This document shows, one piece after another, positions 16,381 through 23,957 of a stretch of DNA of 34,461 nt (the stretch's first letter is position 1; each line of letters starts with the position of its first letter). The notes beneath the pieces were generated by a model. The model worked only from the letters and a program-made list of their open reading frames with translations, did no database searches and was not told the origin of the DNA. The translations under genes were made by a program, and so were the position numbers. Origin of the DNA: Desulfotomaculum sp. (GTDB taxonomy: Bacteria; Bacillota; Desulfotomaculia; Desulfotomaculales; Nap2-2B); contig DMZI01000015.1 in NCBI GenBank assembly GCA_003485325.1, positions 2,188 to 36,648 of the forward strand, given 5' to 3'.

Positions 16381-17623
16381 TTCCCAAAATTTTTATTTCA
16401 AATCCCTCATCTAAGAATTCTTTACAATTCATTATATTTCTTGTATCAATGATATTTTTATTCCTTACAAAATTGGAAGTCATTTTAGCATTTATGTTCT
16501 TGAATTCGGTATGGTCAGTCTCAACAATAATCAAATCCGTATCTCTAATAGCCTCTTCTAAAGGCAGCAATGGATATTCAAACTCTTTTACGCATGGATC
16601 ATATACCTTCACGTTCCATCCTTCTTTTTCGCATAATTTTATCAATTTCAAAGCCGGTGTCTCTCTTGTATCATCAACATTTCCTTTGTAGGCAACACCA
16701 AAAATTGTTACCGTAGGATCTTTTATATTTCGCTCTACAAAAATTTTTTTAGCTTTGGATAATATATACCTGGGCATTCCATCATTAATTTCCCTTGCTG
16801 TGTTTATTATTCTTGTATTTACCGTACTTTCGGTTAAAAACCACGGATCAACTGCAATACAGTGACCCCCAACACCTGGACCGGGTGTTAAGAGGTTTAC
16901 TCTTGGATGTTTATTTGCAAGTTCAATAGCTTCTCTGACATTTATACCTATCTCTTCAGCCAAAATCGCAAATTCGTTTACTAACGCGATATTTACATCC
17001 CTGGTGGTGTTCTCCATTAGTTTTACAAATTCTGCGGTTCTAATGCTCGTCTTATAGATAGTACCTTTCACAAAACTTTTATATAATTCCTCAGCCAAGT
17101 CGGCAGATTTATCATCGCTCCCCCCGACAACCCTATTATTATGAATTATTTCATAAAAAGTGTTACCCGGCATAGCTCTTTCAGGACAATGAGAAAGGTA
17201 AATATCTTTATTGACTCTCAAACCAGATTTTTCTAATAAGGGTGTAACAATTTTCTCACAGGTTCCTGGAGTAATTGTTGACTCAATAATTATTAAATTC
17301 TCCTTTCTTAAATATGGTACAATTTCTTCTATGGCTCTTTTTACATATTTTAAGTCAGCCATTTTGACTTCTTTGTTGAACAGCGTTGGAACACAAATGA
17401 TAAACACATCAGATTCAACTGGATGAGTAAATGCCCTTAGGTTTGATTTCTTTAACATTTCTTCCAGCCCGGGTTCAATAAAGGGAGGGTTTTTACCGTT
17501 AATGTTTTCTACTATCTCCTCTTTGGTATCGCACCCAAATACATTATGGCTTTTAGATAGCATTAACGCAGTAGGTAAGCCAATATATCCGAGACCTATT
17601 ATGCATATTTTCATTTCAAGCAC
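16364..17623 (-). CDS. wecC: UDP-N-acetyl-D-mannosaminuronate dehydrogenase-like nucleotide-sugar dehydrogenase
   Basis: A 419-residue enzyme of the UDP-glucose/GDP-mannose dehydrogenase family, which oxidises C6 of a UDP-sugar to a uronate. It has the Rossmann motif GLGYIGLP (residues 10-17), ESTITPGTC (115-122), SHCPERAMPG and the catalytic Cys255 in GPGVGGHCIAVDPWFL. The last motif is typical of WecC-type UDP-ManNAc dehydrogenases and not of Ugd. The start may be GTG 17623 or ATG 17614 (fourth codon); both have a purine-rich site upstream. No UDP-GlcNAc 2-epimerase (wecB) is in the window, so its substrate must be made elsewhere or be different. Confidence 0.88.
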   Translation of the reverse strand: MLEMKICIIGLGYIGLPTALMLSKSHNVFGCDTKEEIVENINGKNPPFIEPGLEEMLKKSNLRAFTHPVESDVFIICVPTLFNKEVKMADLKYVKRAIEEIVPYLRKENLIIIESTITPGTCEKIVTPLLEKSGLRVNKDIYLSHCPERAMPGNTFYEIIHNNRVVGGSDDKSADLAEELYKSFVKGTIYKTSIRTAEFVKLMENTTRDVNIALVNEFAILAEEIGINVREAIELANKHPRVNLLTPGPGVGGHCIAVDPWFLTESTVNTRIINTAREINDGMPRYILSKAKKIFVERNIKDPTVTIFGVAYKGNVDDTRETPALKLIKLCEKEGWNVKVYDPCVKEFEYPLLPLEEAIRDTDLIIVETDHTEFKNINAKMTSNFVRNKNIIDTRNIMNCKEFLDEGFEIKILGIGKGN

Positions 17624-17649
17624 TTCCTATCTCCAAATGGATTGGGTAT

Positions 17650-17847
17650 AATGTTGTCCCATTCGTGTTCGGTTAAGGGCTAATTTAACCAATAATCTAC
17701 TAAGAAGTAAGAATATCCCTGGGAATTATATCGCTCAACAAGTCTCAAACACATTGATAAAATTAGATTATAGCTATGCTAATTTCCAGGAATGCTAAGT
17801 TGGTATTTTCCTAAATATGGTTAATCGAACACAAATGAATGTTGTCC
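17650..17847. mobile_element. MITE-like element of 178 bp with 17-bp inverted repeats and a 10-bp target duplication
   Basis: The direct repeat AATGTTGTCC occurs at 17650-17659 and again at 17838-17847. Exactly between the two copies lies a 178-bp segment (17660-17837) that begins CATTCGTGTTCGGTTAA and ends with TTAATCGAACACAAATG. The two ends are inverted repeats matching at 15 of 17 positions. An inner stem, GGTTAA/TTAACC, lies at 17671-17690. The segment has no reading frame. This is the structure of a non-autonomous transposon with its target-site duplication. A 10-bp duplication points toward the IS4 superfamily, which is an inference. It fills the gap between the GT4 gene and wecC, interrupting the operon. 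Confidence 0.82.
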
Positions 17848-17857
17848 ACATCCTTGG

Positions 17858-19051
17858 TTATATTACACTTTCGTAACATGCATACAGCTCCATTTCCATT
17901 TTATCCCATGTGTATTCCTTCTTATATCTTTGTTTTGCATTTTCTACTAATTTTTTAATTTCTTTTGGATTTTGATAACACCATAATATTTTTTCTGCAA
18001 GATCATTTGCATTTCCCGGTTCAAAAAATAAAACTTCATCATCAAAAAACGTTAAAGACATGCCCGTCAATTTTGATGCTATTACTGGTTTCTCATGAAC
18101 TATATACTCAAATAATTTATTTGGTACGCCACGTTCGTTAACCCTTGTTTTTAGGAAAGGAATTAGGCAAACATCAGAAATAGAAATATATTTGGAAAGT
18201 GTTTTTAAATCAATCCACCCTGTAAACTCTATAAACGCATTAAGATTTTTGTCGTTTACAATACTTTTTAGATAATCCAAATCAGGTCCATCGCCGAGAA
18301 TTACAAAATAGATGGGAATTTTATCTTTTAATTTTTCTATAGCTTCGATGACTGTTTGAATGCCTCTTCTTTTCCAGATAGTCCCCTCGAATAATATAAC
18401 AAATTTATTTTCTAATCCAAAAAATTCTTTTTTTACGTGTTCGATTTCGAACAGTTTTAAATCTGGTGTATTCATCACAACAAAAATTTTTTCTGGACTG
18501 ATATTGTTTCGCGATAAAATTATTTTTTTATCATAGTTATTTGTACAAATAATAGCATCAGAATATTTTATAGCAAATCTTTCAATCAATCTCGCTATTT
18601 TTACAAAAATATGATTTTCATCAACTCCAAAATTGCTACTTACCGCTTCTGGTAGCATATCGTGAAGATCTAAAACAATCTTTGTATTAAAAAATATCTT
18701 GAATGGAATAGCAGCTAAAATAATAAAATCTGGTGGATTATGAACATGAATCACTTGATACCTTTTTTTAATATATAATAGAGACAGTGTCGTAAAAGAT
18801 AGTATTGTAAAAAATATAAAGTTAAATAATTTGATTACTATATTATTTCTATTTACCATATTATTTCTTATGTTGGATAATAATGGAAGACGATAATAGC
18901 ATACGCCACTTATAGTAACTTTCTTTTCTTGCCCCTTTTGTTTAGTACACAAAACACTTACATTTTTATATCTTTTATAAATTGAATTTGTAACCACTAA
19001 TCTTCTAAAATCTTGTGGGGCGGGCCTATACATTAAAATACAAACCTTCAA
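17858..19051 (-). CDS. Glycosyltransferase family 4
   Basis: A 397-residue GT-B enzyme. The N-terminal domain contains YRLPLLSNIRNNMVNRNNIV and a hydrophobic membrane-associating stretch (FIFFTILSFTTLSLLYI), as in many lipid-linked glycan GT4s. HVHNPPDFIILAA and LDLHDMLPEAVSSNF are typical. The donor part has KFVILFEGTIWKRRGIQTVI and the EX7E-like NERGVPNKLFEYI. The start is TTG 19051, overlapping the TGA of a truncated DUF354 frame; GGAGG lies about ten bases upstream. It is followed by the MITE-like element, which separates it from wecC. Confidence 0.88.
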   Translation of the reverse strand: MKVCILMYRPAPQDFRRLVVTNSIYKRYKNVSVLCTKQKGQEKKVTISGVCYYRLPLLSNIRNNMVNRNNIVIKLFNFIFFTILSFTTLSLLYIKKRYQVIHVHNPPDFIILAAIPFKIFFNTKIVLDLHDMLPEAVSSNFGVDENHIFVKIARLIERFAIKYSDAIICTNNYDKKIILSRNNISPEKIFVVMNTPDLKLFEIEHVKKEFFGLENKFVILFEGTIWKRRGIQTVIEAIEKLKDKIPIYFVILGDGPDLDYLKSIVNDKNLNAFIEFTGWIDLKTLSKYISISDVCLIPFLKTRVNERGVPNKLFEYIVHEKPVIASKLTGMSLTFFDDEVLFFEPGNANDLAEKILWCYQNPKEIKKLVENAKQRYKKEYTWDKMEMELYACYESVI

Positions 19052-19149
19052 TACTCCTTTTCCTCCTTTTCCTTCTTTCCCATCTCCCAGATAAAATTTT
19101 TGAAGTAATGTACTTGGGCAGGATGGTTTATGTCAACGACAATTCTCAT
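19048..19149 (-). pseudogene. N-terminal stub of a DUF354 family gene
   Basis: An ATG (19149-19147) overlapping the methyltransferase stop opens a 33-residue frame: MRIVVDINHPAQVHYFKNFI, then WEMGKK. This is the diagnostic N-terminus of DUF354, a GT-B-like family of roughly 340 residues found in archaea and some bacteria. It then degenerates into a Lys/Glu run and stops at TGA 19050-19048, joined directly to the GT4 start. About nine tenths of the gene is gone, so a deletion appears to have fused this stub to the next gene's ribosome binding site. Confidence 0.75.
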
Positions 19150-19435
19150 TTGGGCTTCTCAATTTTCTTAGCAATGAAAAATACCCAGGGACTAATAGTA
19201 GGAAGACGATTCAATAGCAAAACCTTTTCTAAAAATTCAAAAAGACCAAGCAAAACGTTATTAGAATTTCTTTTAAATGGAATCCAATTGTATCATATAC
19301 ATTTCCTCACTTTAAAACCCTCTTCTTCAAGATAAGACCTTATTTCATCAAAAGAGCATCTATAGAAAGTTCTATAACTACTTAAAAGCTGATGTAATAA
19401 ATTTTTGTAACTATGTTTATTTGATATGGTAAACA

Positions 19436-19850
19436 TTGAACTACTCCATCCTATAGAGGATGGAGATTCCGCCTCTTGCGCGGAGCCCGTTCAACAGGGT
19501 ACAATCCGGCCTGGCTTTCCTGTCAACCTTTAGCGGGACCGACCAGGGGTGCCGACGCCGCAAGTCCAGGGGCTATTTGGCAGCAGGCTCATAGCCGGAA
19601 GGTGCGCGGTAACCCGCCATTGCGCCCATACTCATACGCCTGCAATCCTCCGGTTGCAACAGCTCACTCTGTACGGTGACAGGCCCCAAGTTATGTTGCG
19701 CAAACTTATCTCAAGCCTTTAAAGCTGGCTTTAACACCTTTTATGTTCAAAAACATCTTTTTGTTTAACGCTAACCTTTAAAAATTTGTCAGGCTGCCAG
19801 CCGACCCGTCATTCATCCAATGCTTTTATAAGCGGCGGTCTTCTGCCGAA
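19436..19850 (-). mobile_element. IS200/IS605-family remnant (PATE-like) with right-end hairpin and omega-RNA-like segment
   Basis: The insert interrupts the methyltransferase frame, which gives its borders: CATTTA before it and TGTTTACC after it, read on the minus strand. Its right end reads CTCCATCC, a six-base loop, GGATGGAG, then TAG and TTCAA. A perfect subterminal hairpin followed by a TCAA cleavage tetranucleotide is the right-end design of IS608-like elements. The 19450-19700 part is GC-rich against AT-rich surroundings and probably derives from the tnpB 3' end/omega-RNA region. There is no TnpA and no intact TnpB. A small GCTT/AAGC stem lies near the left end (19822-19833). No target duplication is seen, as expected for this family. 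Confidence 0.72.
19444..19465 (-). repeat. Right-end hairpin of the IS200/IS605 remnant
   Basis: A perfect 8-bp stem, CTCCATCC/GGATGGAG, with a six-base loop, four to eight bases from the element's end. In this family such hairpins are recognised as single-stranded DNA by the Y1 transposase TnpA. Confidence 0.75.
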
Positions 19851-20254
19851 TAAATGATAAAAATCCATCTTTTTGTAATACTCTATTACATTCTTGAAAA
19901 AACCTTTTTGGTTCAAGATAATCCACTACTTCAATAGATACGATACAATTAAAAGTAAAATTTTTAAATGGTAGTTTATTTGCATCTCCTTTAATAACTG
20001 TAACTCTCTCTCATTTAATTTTTCCTTTAATTTTAACAATGCAATAGGATCATTATCTATTGCCACAACATCAATTCCACGTTGGGATATCGGAATACTG
20101 AACCGTCCACTTCCACACCCTATATCCAAACAGTTACTGATATTGTTATTCTCTAAAAATGAATCGATAACATCCCACTCTTTTCGAGTAAGATATTCAC
20201 CCATCTTCGTTGCATTTGCAATGTCCCAATAGTAATCTTCCATTGTATTCTCTC

Positions 20255-21283
20255 CTACCCAAAACTCCCAAACACCACATCGCTAAACTTCTTATAAATT
20301 GGCATTGGCATTCTCTGAATTACTTTTGTTCCCCATTTATATTTTAAATTCTCCCGATTTTCAGTTAAAGATACTGGATTCTTTGGATAATAGCTATAAT
20401 ATAATTTTTTTTCAGCTGTGCCCCATCTCTTTTTGAAATTTATCAGCCCAACATTATCATAGGAAGTTCTTCCAAAATCATAATACTTATATCCATTCAA
20501 GCAAGCATCTTCAATGCTTTTCCATATAAATGCATTATAAGGCTGCATCTTTAAATATTTGGGGTCTGCAGCACCATATCCATAAAGAACCGTCTTTTTA
20601 AAATATTCCATAATCCCACCTGCAATGATTTTATCATTATATCTTGCTACATATAGAGAAACATAACTATCTAAAAATTTAAACAAGTTTTTAAAGAATT
20701 TCCAAGGATGACAAGGAACACCTATTTTCTTCTTTGTTATACAGTTTAACTCGTAGAATTCTTTTAAATCCTCAATACTTTGTGTCTTGCTAACTGAAAC
20801 TCCCTCTTTATGGGATTTTTTTACTCCCCATCTAGCACTTCCACTATCTAGCTTTTTCCACATTATTCCTAAATCAGGAGACAACTCTAGAATATATGTA
20901 GAAAATGCGTTTTGGTATTCAAAGTTATCGAAACCAACTTTATCTTTGACCTCAAAATAATCTGCATTTAAATCTTTATATAAATCTATTGCCTTACCCG
21001 CCAAAAAGCTTACAGTAGCCTCATCGCCAATCGGTCCACAATTATGAGCAAACGGAACCGAACATATTCTACTTCCCGTAATTTGACTCCTAACATAAAA
21101 TAATGGCAGCAGCCCAACTAACTCCCCGCATTCGTCTATCGCAAAAAAATAATGCGCTTTGTAACCGAAGGTCCCCTCAAGGGTTTTCTTCCATTCGGGC
21201 GTATGATATATAGTGGCCTTATCGTATGTATCTAAAAGTTTCTTCCATTTATTTTCCTCGACTTTGTTTACAATCTTTATCAT
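20255..21283 (-). CDS. FemAB/GNAT-like acyltransferase
   Basis: A 342-residue protein of the FemAB-like (lipid II aminoacyltransferase-type, double GNAT fold) group. Typical segments are TIYHTPEWKKTLEGTFGYKA, LVGLLPLFYVRSQITGSRIC, IIAGGIMEYFKKTVLYGYGA and the late MQPYNAFIWKSIEDACLNGY with YYDFGRTS. Relatives in polysaccharide loci are thought to transfer amino acids or other acyl groups to sugars. No signal or membrane segment is present. It sits between the UDP-sugar dehydrogenase (57-base gap) and the broken methyltransferase (11-base gap). Acyl donor and acceptor are unknown; the CapK-like enzyme downstream could supply an activated acid, an inference. Confidence 0.82.
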   Translation of the reverse strand: MIKIVNKVEENKWKKLLDTYDKATIYHTPEWKKTLEGTFGYKAHYFFAIDECGELVGLLPLFYVRSQITGSRICSVPFAHNCGPIGDEATVSFLAGKAIDLYKDLNADYFEVKDKVGFDNFEYQNAFSTYILELSPDLGIMWKKLDSGSARWGVKKSHKEGVSVSKTQSIEDLKEFYELNCITKKKIGVPCHPWKFFKNLFKFLDSYVSLYVARYNDKIIAGGIMEYFKKTVLYGYGAADPKYLKMQPYNAFIWKSIEDACLNGYKYYDFGRTSYDNVGLINFKKRWGTAEKKLYYSYYPKNPVSLTENRENLKYKWGTKVIQRMPMPIYKKFSDVVFGSFG

Positions 21284-21340
21284 TTACGCGCCTTCCCAAA
21301 AATTTCTTCCTAATGTTAAACATATTATCCTTTGAAATCT

Positions 21341-22636
21341 TTACTTAATACCTCTCCCAATGCCAACGTATTTTAAGTCAGGGTTTTGAACAATACAATG
21401 CCTTAATGCGTTCCGCCCGTCAATTATCAAACGAGGTGGGCTCATTATGTCGTTAAGGCTTGTCCAGTCAAAATTTACAAACTCTTCCCATTCTGTGGTC
21501 AGGATTGCTGCCTGGGCTCCCCCGATGGCGCCAGGCAAGCTTTCAAAAAGTTTTACTTCGGAGGGCAAAACTTTTTTTGTATTACCTACGGCCACTGGGT
21601 CGCAGGCGCGTACCTCACAGCCTTCATTTAAAAGCATGTTAATAATATCAATTGCGGGGGCTTCTCTTATGTCGTCCGTGTTTGGCTTAAAAGCAAGACC
21701 TAATACAGCTACTTTTTTACCGTTCAGGTCACCCAGGGCTTCTTTTAGTTTTTTCACCGGCAGGCTTCGCTGGCGGTTGTTTACGCTGATCACTGATTTG
21801 AGGAGTTCAAAGCTATAGCCATTCATGGAAGAAAAATAGTCAAGGGCACGAACATCCTTTGGAAAGCAAGAGCCGCCGTAGCCAATACCGGCTTTTAAAA
21901 AGCTTTTGCCAATTCTGGAGTCCAGGCCAATTCCTTCCGAAACCAATTCTATATCAGCGTCTATTAATTCACATACATTGGCAATTTCATTGATAAAGCT
22001 AATTTTAGTGGCCAGAAAAGCATTTGAAGCATATTTAATCAGTTCGGCTGAATTAATGTCGGTAATTAAAACTGGAGCTTTTATCCCGTTATATAAAGAA
22101 GAAACAACTTTTCCCGCCTCCTGGTCTTGACAGCCAATGACAATTCTATCTGGGTGGTACCAGTCGTAAACTGCCTGTCCTTCTCTTAAAAATTCGGGGT
22201 TGCTTACGTAAGAAAATCTACTATCCTTAAGATATTTATTTATCAAGGACTGTCCCGTTCCCGGAAGAACGGTACTTTTCATGACGATAACAGCATTATT
22301 TCGTATATTATCTTTTATCCACTGGATAGCAGACTGTATCTGGGATAAATCAGCATTGCCGTTAAATGGTAACGAAGGTGTCCCTACCGCTATAAAAATT
22401 AGAGGAACAGAAATTTCTTTTATTTCGCTTAAATGTAAAAATGTCAAGTGTCCTTTTTTCAAGCCGGGTTTAATTAATTCCGGCAAATCCGGTTCGTATA
22501 TTGATACCCTACCGTTACGCAGGCTGTTATATTTATCCAAATCTATATCTATACCTGTAACTTCATGTCCCCTTTCCGCCAGTGCGGCAGCCTGCACCAA
22601 GCCCACATATCCCAGGCCAATTACCAGCACTTTCAT
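21341..22636 (-). CDS. ugd: UDP-glucose 6-dehydrogenase family protein
   Basis: A 431-residue NAD-dependent dehydrogenase that oxidises UDP-glucose (or UDP-GlcNAc) to the uronate. The Rossmann motif GLGYVGLV is at residues 7-14, MKSTVLPGTG at 119-128, NPEFLREG at 146-153 and the catalytic Cys257 in GYGGSCFPKD. LGLAFKPNTDDIREAPAI marks the C-terminal domain. The GYGGSCFPKD form is that of Ugd/TuaD and differs from the WecC-type enzyme at 16364, so the locus encodes two distinct uronate-forming enzymes. GGGGTGAAAG precedes the ATG. Confidence 0.93.
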   Translation of the reverse strand: MKVLVIGLGYVGLVQAAALAERGHEVTGIDIDLDKYNSLRNGRVSIYEPDLPELIKPGLKKGHLTFLHLSEIKEISVPLIFIAVGTPSLPFNGNADLSQIQSAIQWIKDNIRNNAVIVMKSTVLPGTGQSLINKYLKDSRFSYVSNPEFLREGQAVYDWYHPDRIVIGCQDQEAGKVVSSLYNGIKAPVLITDINSAELIKYASNAFLATKISFINEIANVCELIDADIELVSEGIGLDSRIGKSFLKAGIGYGGSCFPKDVRALDYFSSMNGYSFELLKSVISVNNRQRSLPVKKLKEALGDLNGKKVAVLGLAFKPNTDDIREAPAIDIINMLLNEGCEVRACDPVAVGNTKKVLPSEVKLFESLPGAIGGAQAAILTTEWEEFVNFDWTSLNDIMSPPRLIIDGRNALRHCIVQNPDLKYVGIGRGIK

Positions 22637-22661
22637 TTTTCTCTTTCACCCCATTTTTTGT

Positions 22662-23957
22662 TCACGTAATTTTATAACTGGCTCTTTGCTGCCACCATCT
22701 GGCAATACTGCCAGCCGTGGTTATCCATACATCTTTTTTTTGAGTAAAAAATTCCAGCAGGTTGCTGTACATATCCAACCTCTTTTTTTCTTTTAAGAAA
22801 TGAGGGTGGCTGATTAATACAATCAACCCCCGGCCGTCTATAACTTTGTTCCATTTATCCTGCCAAAATAAAAGGGCTTCTTTTTCAGATAACCTCTTAT
22901 CGATAAACAACTCTACATCCTGAGGAGCCGTTACCGGTAATTCCACCAAATACGGCAGCGTTGTATACGGCAAATTTGTACATACTCCCATTCCGTAACG
23001 GGTAGTGGTCAGGTGGTCTACGTCTGGATAACTTGAATCATAGCTAAATCCGCTTTCGGCCAAAATAGTCCATAGATCATCTGTTCTATCCAGCAATGGC
23101 GTCCTGAAGCCGGATACTTCTTTACCCAAAGCGTCTTCAATGATCTTCTTGGCCCCTGCCACCCGAAGCTTTCGTTCCTTGGCGCTGATGCTGCTGAACT
23201 TCCTGTCGTGGTAAAGGCCATGGCAGCCGATTTCAAAACCTTCGGCAGATAATTCCCTTAACATTGACGGCTCTAACTTATAACGCGGACTTCTGGCGAT
23301 AAAATTCCAGGTGGACAAGATACGGTGCTTTTTTTCTATTTTAGTAATTTGATAAATTTCCTCACCCGGTTTTTCATCAACGTCGTGGGTCATTACAAAA
23401 GCCGCTTTAAACGGCGGCGGCCATAACGGCACGCTGCTTCTTTCAGGAACAAGTATATCTAACGACTCCTTTAATATCTGCATCCAGTTATCAATCGTAT
23501 TGTCTGCTGGCCAAGTAGTATGTACTTTTCTCTTGCTCCCGATCTTTTTTCTTATAAGACGAACCTGCTGATAAAAAGGCGCTTTGATCAAATCAGGTGT
23601 TATATTATAAAGCGTAAGTGACCAATTGATTAATTTTGATGGCTTTGATATTTTTTCATATTTTTCGTGAAGCCGGTCGTAAATCAGATGGAATAAAGAC
23701 AAGGGAATAGATACCGAGTTCTTTATTTCTTCGCTGGTACCGCAAAGTAATGCCTTACCACTGTTATTTAAATAAGCAAACAACTTCGTCCGGTCAATGT
23801 TCTCAAAAGAAGGAACTAGAATAACAGGGCAGTTTTCAAAATCATCCATTAGCTCATATAGCTCATATGAGACCCCGTAACGTTCCAGAAAAAACCTGGC
23901 ACCCGACAATCCTTTTTTATCCTGAGTTTTAGGCAATCCTACCGTGAAAGCAGTCAT
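22662..23957 (-). CDS. NodB-type polysaccharide deacetylase with N-terminal extension
   Basis: A 431-residue carbohydrate esterase family 4-like protein. Catalytic motifs: THDVD (190-194, the Asp pair for base and metal), HGLYH (246-250, metal His pair) and GFRTP (283-287). The first 180 residues form an extra domain resembling a Rossmann-like or beta-galactosidase trimerisation-type module (VILVPSFENIDRTKLFAYLN, then GKALLCGT). No signal peptide is evident, so it may act on a lipid-linked or nucleotide sugar inside the cell. Its start overlaps the GT2 stop by four bases and its stop is 25 bases before ugd. Confidence 0.88.
   Translation of the reverse strand: MTAFTVGLPKTQDKKGLSGARFFLERYGVSYELYELMDDFENCPVILVPSFENIDRTKLFAYLNNSGKALLCGTSEEIKNSVSIPLSLFHLIYDRLHEKYEKISKPSKLINWSLTLYNITPDLIKAPFYQQVRLIRKKIGSKRKVHTTWPADNTIDNWMQILKESLDILVPERSSVPLWPPPFKAAFVMTHDVDEKPGEEIYQITKIEKKHRILSTWNFIARSPRYKLEPSMLRELSAEGFEIGCHGLYHDRKFSSISAKERKLRVAGAKKIIEDALGKEVSGFRTPLLDRTDDLWTILAESGFSYDSSYPDVDHLTTTRYGMGVCTNLPYTTLPYLVELPVTAPQDVELFIDKRLSEKEALLFWQDKWNKVIDGRGLIVLISHPHFLKEKKRLDMYSNLLEFFTQKKDVWITTAGSIARWWQQRASYKIT

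Larger units (their letters stand above)
19146..20243 (-). pseudogene. Class I SAM-dependent methyltransferase, frameshifted and split by an IS200/IS605-type element
   Basis: The ATG at 20243 follows GGAGAG. The first frame has the SAM-binding motif LDIGCGSGRFSIPI and VVAIDNDP. It stays open to 19926, but the real sequence leaves that frame at GAGAGAGAG near 20010 and continues as VTVIKGDANKLPF, IVSIEVVDYLEP and ECNRVLQKDGFLSF up to 19851. A 415-bp insertion follows (19436-19850). Coding resumes at 19435 with FTISNKHSYKNLLHQLL and CSFDEIRSYLEEEGFKVRKC, an in-frame TGA, then YNWIPFKRNSNNVLLG and PTISPWVFFIAKK, ending at TGA 19146. Joining the halves restores a gene of about 225 codons. Three independent lesions make it a pseudogene. 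Confidence 0.85.

Noticed and set aside
19476..19679. Plus-strand open frame of 67 codons in the GC-rich patch
   Set aside because: It lies antisense within the IS200/IS605 remnant, has no ribosome binding site and no recognisable family.
19450..19700. GC-rich patch in AT-rich DNA, considered as an rRNA or other stable RNA gene
   Set aside because: No rRNA or tRNA hallmark. The borders set by the split methyltransferase and the terminal hairpin fit an IS200/IS605 remnant better.
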